A stretch of 64,000 nt of DNA. It comes from CAUPWF01 sp036656795 (GTDB lineage Bacteria; Bacillota; Clostridia; Lachnospirales; Lachnospiraceae). The stretch lies in the NCBI GenBank assembly GCA_036656795.1, contig JAVXHR010000006.1:1-64000 (forward strand). Direction: 5' to 3'. Below the pieces are notes generated by a model. That model was not told the origin of the DNA, searched no databases, and worked only from the letters and a program-made list of their open reading frames with translations. Below, piece after piece: positions 44,755-53,764 of the stretch (position 1 is the stretch's first letter; the number at the start of each line of letters is the position of its first letter). The position numbers and the translations under genes are program-made.

Positions 44755-45495
44755 ATGCGTACTTATAAAATGACAATTATTTATGATGGTTCTCAATATC
44801 AAGGTTGGCAAAGACAAGTGAATACAAATGCAACCATTCAATGGGTATTAGAATGGACCATTGGTAAATTAATGGGATATTGTGTTAAAGTAGATGCTTC
44901 CGGACGAACGGATAGTGGTGTTCATGCAAAAGGACAGGTTGCAACCGTTGAATTATCAGGAGCAGTAGATGAAATTGAGTTTCGACATTCTTTGAATCTG
45001 CATTTGCCGGAAGACATTAAAGTAACAAAAGTAGAATTAGTAAAAGGTGGATTTCATGCTCGTAGAAATGCTACAGGGAAGTGTTATGAATATCTTTTGG
45101 ATCAACGAGAAAAACCAGATGTCTTTATGCGAAGATATTGTTACCATTATCCAAAAGAATTAGATTTAGAAGCTATGCGAGAAGCGTGCAAGTATTTAAT
45201 AGGCAGGCATGATTTTAAAAGTTTTACGGATAAAAAAAATCACAAGTCCACAGTACGTAGTATTACCAATATTACCATCGAGCAACTGGAACAACAAAAA
45301 GTGAAAATTTGCTATCAAGGCACGGGCTTTTTGTACCATATGGTTCGCATCTTGATGGGAACATTGTTAGAAGTTGGAAGTGGTCAGCGTAATCCCAGAG
45401 ACATGCAGACGATATTAGAGGGACAAGAACGGGCATTGGCGGGATATCTGGCTCCTGCTAGAGGGCTGACACTGAAAGAAGTATATTATCAATAG
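44755..45495 (+). CDS. truA: tRNA pseudouridine synthase A
   Basis: 246 residues. The catalytic Asp is in ASGRTDSGVHAKGQ (about 49-62). YDGSQYQGWQRQ opens the protein, and GTGFLYHMVRILMGTLLEVG lies in the second half. It converts uridines 38-40 of the tRNA anticodon stem to pseudouridine. The ATG at 44755 fits the family start; the ribosome site (AGAGACAGAGA) is weak. Confidence 0.95.
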   Translation: MRTYKMTIIYDGSQYQGWQRQVNTNATIQWVLEWTIGKLMGYCVKVDASGRTDSGVHAKGQVATVELSGAVDEIEFRHSLNLHLPEDIKVTKVELVKGGFHARRNATGKCYEYLLDQREKPDVFMRRYCYHYPKELDLEAMREACKYLIGRHDFKSFTDKKNHKSTVRSITNITIEQLEQQKVKICYQGTGFLYHMVRILMGTLLEVGSGQRNPRDMQTILEGQERALAGYLAPARGLTLKEVYYQ

Positions 45496-45502
45496 AATAC
45501 CA

Positions 45503-45940
45503 TTATCGCATGCAAAGTTTTATAAGTTGTTCTTTAAAGTAGGTGTCATCTTTATCTGTCCGTTTGGGAATTGGCTTTAGATGTTTTTTCCCACCACTGG
45601 TTCGTTGCTTTTTTGAGAGGTGGCGTTCAAACAATAATAAATCAATATTTTCAAGGGTGTATTCTTTTCCACTTTGGTGTAATGCATAAGCACCCTTTGC
45701 AAGGGCGAGAGATGCAACACCATAATCTTGCGTAATTACAATGTCTTGTGGTAATACACGACCAATCAGCTCAAAATCCGCAGAGTCATTGCCTTGTTCT
45801 ACGGTAATTACTTCACTATAATCAGAATGAATCCTGTGGTTATAGTCCACAATAATTGTAACAGGAATATGTTGAGATTTTGCCACTTGTTCGGTTATGC
45901 CAATGACAGGACATGCATCACCATCAATTAGAATATTCAT
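45503..45940 (-). CDS. YaiI/YqxD family protein (UPF0178)
   Basis: 145 residues. It opens MNILIDGDACPVI, with conserved acids of a PIN-like nuclease fold, continues HRIHSDYSEVITVEQGNDSADFEL, and ends in the IPKRTDKDDTYFKEQL block. This is the DUF188/UPF0178 family; the function is unproven, and the PIN-like core hints at RNA processing. It is convergent with truA, 7 nt apart. Confidence 0.93.
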   Translation of the reverse strand: MNILIDGDACPVIGITEQVAKSQHIPVTIIVDYNHRIHSDYSEVITVEQGNDSADFELIGRVLPQDIVITQDYGVASLALAKGAYALHQSGKEYTLENIDLLLFERHLSKKQRTSGGKKHLKPIPKRTDKDDTYFKEQLIKLCMR

Positions 45941-46024
45941 AGATTTCCCTCACTTTCGCCAATAGAATGGTACATCTATGATAGCATAAACAATAACAAA
46001 TTGCGAATAAAAAGGAGCTAGACT

Positions 46025-46555
46025 ATGAGAATTGAATTAGAACAGACCACAGCAATAGCAATAGACTATCAGGAGCGATTAATGCCTGTGATGCATGAAA
46101 GACAAAGACTGATGGAAAATTCTTGTATACTGTTGGCAGGATTAAAGGAATTGGGGGTACCAATCTGTCTAACTCAGCAGTATACAAGGGGTTTGGGTAT
46201 GACAATTGAGGAGATTACCAATGTGGCAGGAACTACAGATTATATAGAAAAAATCAGTTATAGCGCTTATGAAGAACTACACGAGGCGCTTCAAGGGAAA
46301 AAATATGTAATTGTCTGTGGAATTGAATCTCATATCTGCGTTCTTCAGACAGTCATTGATTTAATAGAGCATCATTATATACCGGTTTTGGTAACTGATT
46401 GTATTACCAGTCGCAAGCCAGAAGATAAAGAGATGGCAATACAAAGAGCAAGTAATGAAGGTGCAATCATTACCACATATGAGGCGATTTTATTTGAACT
46501 TCTAAAAAAGGCGGGAAGTGCAGAGGCAAAACGTATTCAAAGAATTATTAAATAG
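46025..46555 (+). CDS. Isochorismatase-family cysteine hydrolase
   Basis: 176 residues. The catalytic triad Asp14 (AIDYQ), Lys76 (YIEKISYS) and Cys105 (GIESHICV) is intact. This alpha/beta hydrolase group includes YcaC-like proteins and amidases, and the substrate cannot be told from the sequence. It is convergent with the CDF exporter. Confidence 0.92.
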   Translation: MRIELEQTTAIAIDYQERLMPVMHERQRLMENSCILLAGLKELGVPICLTQQYTRGLGMTIEEITNVAGTTDYIEKISYSAYEELHEALQGKKYVIVCGIESHICVLQTVIDLIEHHYIPVLVTDCITSRKPEDKEMAIQRASNEGAIITTYEAILFELLKKAGSAEAKRIQRIIK

Positions 46556-46571
46556 AATAACAGATAAGTAG

Positions 46572-46595
46572 AGAACACCTATTAGTGTTCTTTTT
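46572..46595 (+). terminator. Intrinsic terminator after the hydrolase gene
   Basis: AGAACAC / GTGTTCT stem with a 6-nt loop followed by TTTT. It overlaps the last codons of the convergent CDF gene. Confidence 0.75.
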
Positions 46596-47475
46596 CTGAA
46601 TCGGGATTCACATGAACCATACAATGTTTAACTGTTGGAAATTGTGTTTCAATCGAGGTGTGTACTTGTTCTGCAATCTTGTGTGCATCGATAAGTGTTA
46701 AGTGTCCATCAGCAGTAATCTCAATATCCACATATATCTTGGAGCCAAACAATCTGGTTTGTAACAAATCAATGTGTAGAACCCCTGTCTGGGAACAAAT
46801 CAGTTCCCTCATGGAAGAAAGTGTTTTATCATCACAGGATTTATCTATCATCTTATCAATTCCATCTTTGAAAACACCAAATGAAGCTTTCCCAATAAAA
46901 AGACAGATAATAATACTGGTCAGTGGGTCAAGAATTGGGAACCCCAATCGTGCGCCTAAGATGCCTGCAAATGTTCCAAGAGATGCCAATGCATCAGAGT
47001 GATGGTGCCAGGCGTCGGTCATAAGTGCTCCTGAATCAATTGATTTGGCAACGGAACGGGTAAATAAGTACATGCATTCTTTGAGTAGTATAGAGACGAT
47101 GGCTACAATAAGTGCAAAAGCTCCGGGAATAGTTAATGCAGAGGAATGCTTTCCAATAATTTTCTCTAATCCACTAATCCCAATCCCAAGGCCAGTAGTA
47201 AATAGAATTATAGATAATATAATAGAGGTAACGCATTCAAAACGTTCATGTCCGTAGGGGTGAAGTCTATCTGGTTTTCTGGCAGATAGATTCACTCCTA
47301 AAATTACTATAAATGTATCAAATACATCAAACACAGAATGAACTGCATCGGATATCATGGCTGCTGAGTGGGCAAAAATCCCCACAAATAGCTTCATACA
47401 AGAAAGTACAACATTGAGAATAATGCTAATAATAGAAACGCGTGTGGCGATTTGTGAATCTGTATATTCTTTCAT
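46582..47475 (-). CDS. Cation diffusion facilitator (CDF) metal exporter
   Basis: 297 residues: six membrane helices, then a cytosolic ferredoxin-like domain. Metal-site motifs are ISDAVHSVFDVFD (about 42-54) and DAWHHHSDALASLG (about 154). The HHHSD variant fits the FieF/MamM-like group that moves Fe, Zn or Mn out with proton exchange. It lies 18 nt behind the SDR gene on the same strand and probably shares its transcript. Confidence 0.93.
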   Translation of the reverse strand: MKEYTDSQIATRVSIISIILNVVLSCMKLFVGIFAHSAAMISDAVHSVFDVFDTFIVILGVNLSARKPDRLHPYGHERFECVTSIILSIILFTTGLGIGISGLEKIIGKHSSALTIPGAFALIVAIVSILLKECMYLFTRSVAKSIDSGALMTDAWHHHSDALASLGTFAGILGARLGFPILDPLTSIIICLFIGKASFGVFKDGIDKMIDKSCDDKTLSSMRELICSQTGVLHIDLLQTRLFGSKIYVDIEITADGHLTLIDAHKIAEQVHTSIETQFPTVKHCMVHVNPDSEKEH

Positions 47476-47493
47476 AATAACTCCTTTATTGAT

Positions 47494-48222
47494 CTAAATC
47501 ATTCCACCATCAAATCCGATAATCTGTCCAGTCATGTATGCATGATCGGAAGCAAGACTGAAGGTAAGTGCTGCGACTTCTTCCGGTGTGGCAAATCTTC
47601 CTGCCGGAATCTCGTCTTTTAGTATTTGACGTTCTTCTTCTGTTAGTTGTTGATTCATTATGGTATCGACTACTCCACATGCAATTGCATTCACTTGGAT
47701 ATTACTTGGCGCCAATTCCTTGGCTAAGGCTTTTGTAAACCCATGAAGACCTGCTTTTGTTGCTGAGTACGCTACTTCACAAGATGCACCTGCAGTGCCC
47801 CACATAGAAGAGATATTAATAATCTTTCCTTGCTTTTTTGTTACCATTTGTGGAATTGCTAAACGGGAACAATAAAAGGCAGAGGATAAATTTGTCTGCA
47901 AGATACGATGCCATTCCTCATCTGTCATGTCGGATAAAAGGCCAATATGGGCAATACCTGCATTATTAATAAGGACATCTAATCCTCCTTCGGGAATTAT
48001 GACGTCAAACATCTTTTGTACTTCAAAACTATTCCCGACATCTCCAGAGACAATTTGACAAAAACCACCATTGGATTCAATGGTTTGTTTTACATGTGCT
48101 AAGTCAGAAACTGATTGATGTGCATTAATATATACATAATACCCATGGGACGCAAAAGTAAGGGCAATGGCACGTCCAATGCCTCTTGATGCTCCGGTTA
48201 CTAACACTGTTTTATAATTCAT
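47494..48222 (-). CDS. Short-chain dehydrogenase, possibly EF-P 5-aminopentanone reductase
   Basis: 242-residue SDR with TGASRGIG (cofactor), NNAG, catalytic Ser in NISSMWG and YSATKAG. FabG-like overall, but LLSDMTDEEWHRILQTNLSSAF and NIQVNAIACGVVDT resemble YmfI, the reductase that finishes the EF-P lysine modification in Bacillus. Both assignments remain possible. It starts 208 bp from the divergent RND gene, with a tandem repeat between. Confidence 0.85.
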   Translation of the reverse strand: MNYKTVLVTGASRGIGRAIALTFASHGYYVYINAHQSVSDLAHVKQTIESNGGFCQIVSGDVGNSFEVQKMFDVIIPEGGLDVLINNAGIAHIGLLSDMTDEEWHRILQTNLSSAFYCSRLAIPQMVTKKQGKIINISSMWGTAGASCEVAYSATKAGLHGFTKALAKELAPSNIQVNAIACGVVDTIMNQQLTEEERQILKDEIPAGRFATPEEVAALTFSLASDHAYMTGQIIGFDGGMI

Positions 48223-48245
48223 AAAATCCCTCCGTTGTAACGAAA

Positions 48246-48289
48246 TTCTAAAAATATTCTAAGAACTTTCTAAGAACTTTCTAAGAACT
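48246..48289. repeat. 11-bp tandem direct repeat
   Basis: Three perfect units of TTCTAAGAACT (48257-48267, 48268-48278, 48279-48289), preceded by one degenerate unit (48246-48256). The period of 11 is close to one helical turn. It lies in the control region shared by the SDR and RND genes. Confidence 0.92.
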
Positions 48290-48430
48290 ACTACATTATA
48301 CTATGTGAATGTTGTTTTTTAAAGCGTCAAGTGGTATTATTTAAATATTATTGTTATTATTCGGTCATATCATTAGCTATGTGTCTGAATCTATGATTTT
48401 GTCAGATCCAATTAAGAAAAGAGGAGATAC

Positions 48431-51400
48431 ATGTTATCGAAATATAGTGTTAAAAAGCCATATACGGTAGTTGTAGCAGTTGTATTGGTCATTATACTGG
48501 GTGTGGTTTCATTCTCAAGTATGACGGTTGACTTATTACCTAATATGAATTTGCCTTATGCAATGATTATGACCAATTATCAGGGGGCAAGTCCTGAAGA
48601 AGTAGAGACTACAGTAACAAAGGTTATTGAGCAAAGAATGGCAACGGTCAGTAATATCAAAAATATAAATTCGACTTCCCAAGAAAATGCTTCTACCGTG
48701 ATGTTAGAGTTTGAGCAAACGGCAAATATGGATTCTGTTACGCTGGAGATACGAGAAAGTTTAGACCAGATCAAAGGGTTTTGGCCAGAAACTGTGGCGA
48801 ATCCAATTATCATGAAATTAAATCCAACAATGATGCCGGTGATGGTATCTGCGGTGAGTCTACAGGGGAAGAATGCAGCGGATACAAGCAAGATAGTTGA
48901 GCAGGAAATTCTACCGGAACTAGAAAGTCTAGAAGGGGTTGCATCAGTTTCAAGTAGTGGTATTGTGGATGAGAATATAGAAGTTACGGTTAATGCAAGT
49001 AAGATTCAAGGACTCAATAATGAAGTGAAAGCAGAACTTGATCAGAAGTTTTTGGAAGCCGGTCAGGCATTGGCTGATGCAAAAGCAAAGGTGGAACGTG
49101 GGAAAGCGCAATTAAAAACAGGAGAGAAACAGGCAGCCGGTCAGATGGGAGAAGCAGAAGCCCAACTTTCACAGGGAAGTGCCGAAATCACTCAAGGGCA
49201 GTTAGAATTAAGTGAAAAAATAAGTGAGCTTAATCTGTCGAAAGCACAATTAACCCAAGGAGTGGCATCCTTATCTGCCAAAAAGGCAGAATTAGAAGCG
49301 TTAAAGGCCAACGAAGCAAAGATACAGGCACAATATGATGCATTAATTGTAGGACTTGACAGTGGCGCAATAAAAGAGACACCAGAGATTCTTACGGCCA
49401 AAAATCTATATGCAGAGCAGTTAGCAACACTTGCCAATTATGATGCTACTATGGGACAGATACAGGCAGAGGAAACACAGCTTCATGTCCAACAGGAGCA
49501 ATTGGATACGGGAAAAGCAGAAATTCAAAAGATTCAAGAGCAACTCAATCAAGGAGCCATTTCTCTTGCCCAAGCGAGGGGGCAGATGAATTCAGCACAA
49601 GTGGAGGCTACGGTAGGATTAAGTAGTGGAGGAGCACAATTAGCAGTAGGAGAGGCGGCTATACAATCTCAAGAGGCGGAATTAGAAAAAGGGAAAGATA
49701 CAGCATATGCAAATGCTGACATGGATGGTGTGTTAAATGCAGAGATGGTAAAAACACTGCTATCTGCTCAAAACTTTAATATGCCCGCCGGATATGTCAA
49801 TGAAGATGGAATGGATTATCTTGTTCGCATTGGGGATCGTTTTCAAAGTATAGAGGACATTTCAAATCTAGTGTTGATAGAGATGGAAGGAATTGATCCC
49901 ATTAAATTATCAGATGTTGCAGATGTGTCTATGGTTAATAATTCATCAGAGATGTATGCAAAGATTAATGGTACTCCGGGTATTATTCTGAGTATTCAAA
50001 AGCAAACCGGATATTCTACTGGAGATGTTAGCAAACGTATTTTGGATAAGTTTGAACAGTTGGAAAATAACTATAAAGGGTTGAAAACGGTTGCATTAAT
50101 GGACCAAGGTGTGTATATTGATTTGGTAGTGAATTCCGTCTTACAGAATCTGGCATACGGAGCAGTACTGGCAATTTTAATTTTATTATTATTTTTACGA
50201 AGTTTTCGACCAACACTTGTGATTGCATGCTCGATTCCAATCAGTATCTTGGCGGCAATTGTATTGATGTACTTTAGCGGGGTTACGCTAAATGTCATCT
50301 CGCTGTCAGGATTAGCGTTGGGAGTTGGCATGTTGGTGGATAATTCCATTGTAGTTATTGAGAATATCTACCGCATGCGTAATGAAGAAGGAGCATCTGC
50401 TAAGGTTGCTGCAATTGAAGGTGCAAGACAGGTAGCCAGTGCAATTGCGGCATCTACACTTACAACTATCTGTGTATTTGCTCCGATTGTGTTCGCCAAA
50501 GGAATTACTCGTCAATTATTTGTAGATATGGGTCTTACTATTGCATATTCATTATTAGCAAGCTTAGTGGTTGCTTTAACACTTGTGCCAATGATGTCTG
50601 CTGGGTTATTAGAACGAACAGAAGAAAAAGAAAGCAAGTTTTTTTATAAGATACAACAAGGATATGCAAAATTATTACGTGTTGCGTTAAAGTTTAAACC
50701 GGTGGTATTAATTATGGCACTTGTCTTGTTAATAGGAAGCTTTGCATTAGCTCTTTCTAATGGAACGGCATTTATGCCGGAGATGGAAAGTACGGAACTC
50801 AATATGATGTTAAAGACACCGGAGGGGACGTCGTTAGAAGATACTGGAAAGATGGCAGATCAGATAACGGATCGATTGATGTCCATTGCTGATATCAAAG
50901 ACGTGGGAGCCATGGCTTCTTCAGAGAATATGATGTCTCAGACAGCTGCTACAAACCAGATACAATTGTATGCTATTTTAAAAGAAGATAAAAAATTGTC
51001 TAATGAACAATTGAAAACCCTTATTGAAAAAGAAACCAAAGGACTGAATTGTGAATTGACAATTAATACGTCCAGTATGGATATGAGTGCGTTGGGTGGT
51101 TCCGGAATTGTAGTTGAAGTAAAGGGAAAAGAAGTAGAGAAGTTACAGCAGATGGCAGATGAGGTTGCAAAGATTGTAAAAGGAGTCGATGGGACAACGA
51201 ATGTGTCAAATGGTATGGAAAAATCCACCGGAGAACTGCGTGTGATGGTAGACAAAGCAAAAGCGACTGCTCATAACCTAACTGTAGCACAGGTGTATCA
51301 ACAATTATCGGTAAAACTTGCAAAACCAATTACCACGACAAAGCTTAATACAGAGGTGATGGATTATGATATTTTAGTCCTAGATGAAAAGAATGAATCC

Positions 51401-52195
51401 TTGACCAGAGATGATATTAAAGAGTTGCATCTTACAGCAGAAAAAAAAGATGGAACGACAGAAGAGGTAGCATTGAAAGAGGTAGCAACTTTTGAAGAGG
51501 GAAAGAGTCTTCAATCCATTAATCGCTCGGAACAAAGTCGTTATATTAATGTTACTTCTGATATTGAGGATGGGGACAATATTGGAAAGGTTAGTCAAAA
51601 AGTCAAAACGGCTTTAAAAGGATACAAGACACCAGAGGGATATAATGTTATTATGAAAGGAGAAGACAAGACCATTCAAGATTCTATGGTGGAAGTCTTT
51701 AAGATGCTTGCACTTGCAATTGTCTTTATGTATCTGATTATGGTTGCGCAATTTCAATCTTTACGTTCGCCATTTATTATTATGTTTACTATACCACTGG
51801 CATTTACGGGAGGATTGTTGGGACTATTTTTAAGTGGTTCACCAATCAGTGTTATTGCAATGATAGGATTTGTTATGTTATCCGGCATTATTGTCAATAA
51901 TGGGATTGTCTTTATAGATTATACCAATCAATTAATAGAACAAGGAATGGAGAACAAAGATGCATTGGTTGAAGCGGGAAAAACGCGTCTTCGTCCGATT
52001 ATAATGACTGCATTGACCACCATATTAGGACTTGCTACAATGGCAATGGGCGTTGGGATGGGGTCTGATATGGTACAACCAATGGCAATCGTAACTATAG
52101 GAGGATTGTTATATGGAACAGTTCTTACACTTTTTGTAGTACCATGTATCTTTATATTATTTCACAAAAAAGAGAGGAAACTGAATCATGATTGA
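48431..52195 (+). CDS. RND-family exporter with extended extracytoplasmic coiled coil
   Basis: 1254 residues. An N-terminal helix, a porter-like domain, then a long alanine/glutamine-rich helical insert (about 200-430) with heptad character, then two clusters of membrane helices. Classic RND motifs are GVGMLVDNSIVVIENI (about 635) and MLSGIIVNNGIVFIDY in the second half. It resembles SwrC/YerP-type Gram-positive exporters for lipophilic compounds. No adaptor or outer-membrane partner is present, as expected, and the coiled coil may stand in for an adaptor. AGAGGAGA precedes the ATG. Confidence 0.9.
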   Translation: MLSKYSVKKPYTVVVAVVLVIILGVVSFSSMTVDLLPNMNLPYAMIMTNYQGASPEEVETTVTKVIEQRMATVSNIKNINSTSQENASTVMLEFEQTANMDSVTLEIRESLDQIKGFWPETVANPIIMKLNPTMMPVMVSAVSLQGKNAADTSKIVEQEILPELESLEGVASVSSSGIVDENIEVTVNASKIQGLNNEVKAELDQKFLEAGQALADAKAKVERGKAQLKTGEKQAAGQMGEAEAQLSQGSAEITQGQLELSEKISELNLSKAQLTQGVASLSAKKAELEALKANEAKIQAQYDALIVGLDSGAIKETPEILTAKNLYAEQLATLANYDATMGQIQAEETQLHVQQEQLDTGKAEIQKIQEQLNQGAISLAQARGQMNSAQVEATVGLSSGGAQLAVGEAAIQSQEAELEKGKDTAYANADMDGVLNAEMVKTLLSAQNFNMPAGYVNEDGMDYLVRIGDRFQSIEDISNLVLIEMEGIDPIKLSDVADVSMVNNSSEMYAKINGTPGIILSIQKQTGYSTGDVSKRILDKFEQLENNYKGLKTVALMDQGVYIDLVVNSVLQNLAYGAVLAILILLLFLRSFRPTLVIACSIPISILAAIVLMYFSGVTLNVISLSGLALGVGMLVDNSIVVIENIYRMRNEEGASAKVAAIEGARQVASAIAASTLTTICVFAPIVFAKGITRQLFVDMGLTIAYSLLASLVVALTLVPMMSAGLLERTEEKESKFFYKIQQGYAKLLRVALKFKPVVLIMALVLLIGSFALALSNGTAFMPEMESTELNMMLKTPEGTSLEDTGKMADQITDRLMSIADIKDVGAMASSENMMSQTAATNQIQLYAILKEDKKLSNEQLKTLIEKETKGLNCELTINTSSMDMSALGGSGIVVEVKGKEVEKLQQMADEVAKIVKGVDGTTNVSNGMEKSTGELRVMVDKAKATAHNLTVAQVYQQLSVKLAKPITTTKLNTEVMDYDILVLDEKNESLTRDDIKELHLTAEKKDGTTEEVALKEVATFEEGKSLQSINRSEQSRYINVTSDIEDGDNIGKVSQKVKTALKGYKTPEGYNVIMKGEDKTIQDSMVEVFKMLALAIVFMYLIMVAQFQSLRSPFIIMFTIPLAFTGGLLGLFLSGSPISVIAMIGFVMLSGIIVNNGIVFIDYTNQLIEQGMENKDALVEAGKTRLRPIIMTALTTILGLATMAMGVGMGSDMVQPMAIVTIGGLLYGTVLTLFVVPCIFILFHKKERKLNHD

Positions 52196-52724
52196 TCAGG
52201 CAATTGAATTTGCAACGAAAGCACATGATGGACAATTCAGAAAAGGGACAAAGAGACCGTATATTGTTCACCCGGTGGAAGTTGGAGATATTGTGTCATC
52301 TATGACCAAAGATGAAGAAGTCATAAGTGCGGCAATTTTGCATGATACCATTGAAGATTGCCCAGGGATAACGGAGAAGATACTTTGTGAACGATTCACA
52401 CCAAGAGTTGCACAGATGGTTGCGCAGGAAAGCGAAGATAAGTCTAGATCATGGATGGAACGAAAACAGCACACAGTAGAACGGATTCGATATGCAACCC
52501 ATAATGTACAGATGATAGGCTTGGCAGATAAATTATCAAATATGCGTGATATTGACCGAGATTATCCTGTAATGGGAGAAGAACTTTGGAATCGATTTCG
52601 GATGAAAGACAAAGATATTATTGGGTGGTATTATAAAGGGATTCGAGATTCTCTTAAGGAAAGCTTTCAAGGGAATCCGATCTATGAAGAATATTGTGAA
52701 TTAGTAAATAAACATTTTGAATAG
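52188..52724 (+). CDS. HD-domain hydrolase (SpoT/Mesh1-like)
   Basis: 178 residues, a single HD domain. Metal-binding motifs are KAHDGQFRKGTKRPYIVHP (about 11-29), AAILHDTIEDC (His and Asp) and LADKLSNMRD. This layout matches small alarmone hydrolases that remove pyrophosphate from (p)ppGpp, though related phosphohydrolases exist. It overlaps the RND stop by 8 nt. A RelA-type synthetase domain is absent. Confidence 0.88.
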   Translation: MIDQAIEFATKAHDGQFRKGTKRPYIVHPVEVGDIVSSMTKDEEVISAAILHDTIEDCPGITEKILCERFTPRVAQMVAQESEDKSRSWMERKQHTVERIRYATHNVQMIGLADKLSNMRDIDRDYPVMGEELWNRFRMKDKDIIGWYYKGIRDSLKESFQGNPIYEEYCELVNKHFE

Positions 52725-52742
52725 AGTGAAAGGATATGACCA

Positions 52743-53753
52743 ATGAAAAAAAAGATACTAATGCTTGGAACAGGTGGAACTATTGCCTCCAAACAGACTG
52801 CAGATGGATTAACTCCGGGACTTTCCTCCCAAGAGGTATTGTCCTATATTCCACAGATTGCCACAATCTGTGAGGTGGACACATTACAAGTGTGTAATAT
52901 AGATAGCACCAATGTTACACCACAGCACTGGACTCTGTTATCAAAGACAATTGAAGAACATTATAATGGATATGATGGATTTGTCGTCTGTCATGGGACA
53001 GATACGTTGGCGTATACAGCATCGGCACTTTCTTATATGATACAGTTTTCCGCAAAACCAATTATAATTACAGGGGCACAAAAACCAATTAACATGGACG
53101 TAACAGATGCTAAGACAAATCTAACGGATAGTTTTATCTATGCATCTGATGAGGAATCTCAGGGAGTCAGCATTGTGTTTGATGGAAAGGTGATTGTGGG
53201 AACCCGTGCGAAAAAAGAACGTGCCAAAAGTTATAATGCATTTTCCAGCATTAATTTTCCATATCCGGCAGTGATTCAAGATGGAAAAGTCATTCGTTAT
53301 ATTCCTTATGTCCCATATAAGAGTAGGGTAAGATTCTATCACAAGATGTGTGATAGCGTCTACGTCTTGAAATTAATTCCGGGAATGAAACCGGATATCT
53401 TAACGTATATCTTTGAACACTATGATTGCGTAGTTATTGAAAGTTTTGGAGTGGGTGGGATTCCGGAACGCATTGTGGAAACATTCTATCATGCCATGAC
53501 CGAATGGGAAGAAAAGGGGAAGCTGGTTGTAATGACAACACAAGTTGCCAATGAAGGCAGCAATATGACCATATATGAAGTTGGAAAAAAAGTAAAAAAA
53601 GATTTTCATCTAATAGAAGCTTATGATATGACATTGGAATCTACAATTACAAAGCTTATGTGGCTTATGGCTATGCCTAAGATGAGTCATGAAGAGATGA
53701 CAAAAGAATTCTATACAATGATTAATCATGATATTTTATTTACGAAACAATAG
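52743..53753 (+). CDS. ansA: L-asparaginase (type I-like)
   Basis: 336 residues. Catalytic threonines are in GTGGTIASKQT (Thr near residue 12) and HGTDTLAYTAS (about 80-90); the second segment carries the Asp-Lys partners (ITGAQKP, DAKTNL). It hydrolyses asparagine to aspartate and ammonia; no signal peptide, so cytosolic. GAAAGGAT precedes the ATG and valS follows after 11 nt. Confidence 0.93.
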   Translation: MKKKILMLGTGGTIASKQTADGLTPGLSSQEVLSYIPQIATICEVDTLQVCNIDSTNVTPQHWTLLSKTIEEHYNGYDGFVVCHGTDTLAYTASALSYMIQFSAKPIIITGAQKPINMDVTDAKTNLTDSFIYASDEESQGVSIVFDGKVIVGTRAKKERAKSYNAFSSINFPYPAVIQDGKVIRYIPYVPYKSRVRFYHKMCDSVYVLKLIPGMKPDILTYIFEHYDCVVIESFGVGGIPERIVETFYHAMTEWEEKGKLVVMTTQVANEGSNMTIYEVGKKVKKDFHLIEAYDMTLESTITKLMWLMAMPKMSHEEMTKEFYTMINHDILFTKQ

Positions 53754-53764
53754 AGGAGGAAGTT

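Noticed and set aside
53700..53764. T-box riboswitch ahead of valS
   Set aside because: Only 11 nt separate ansA and valS, and no T-box sequence is present in the ansA 3' end.
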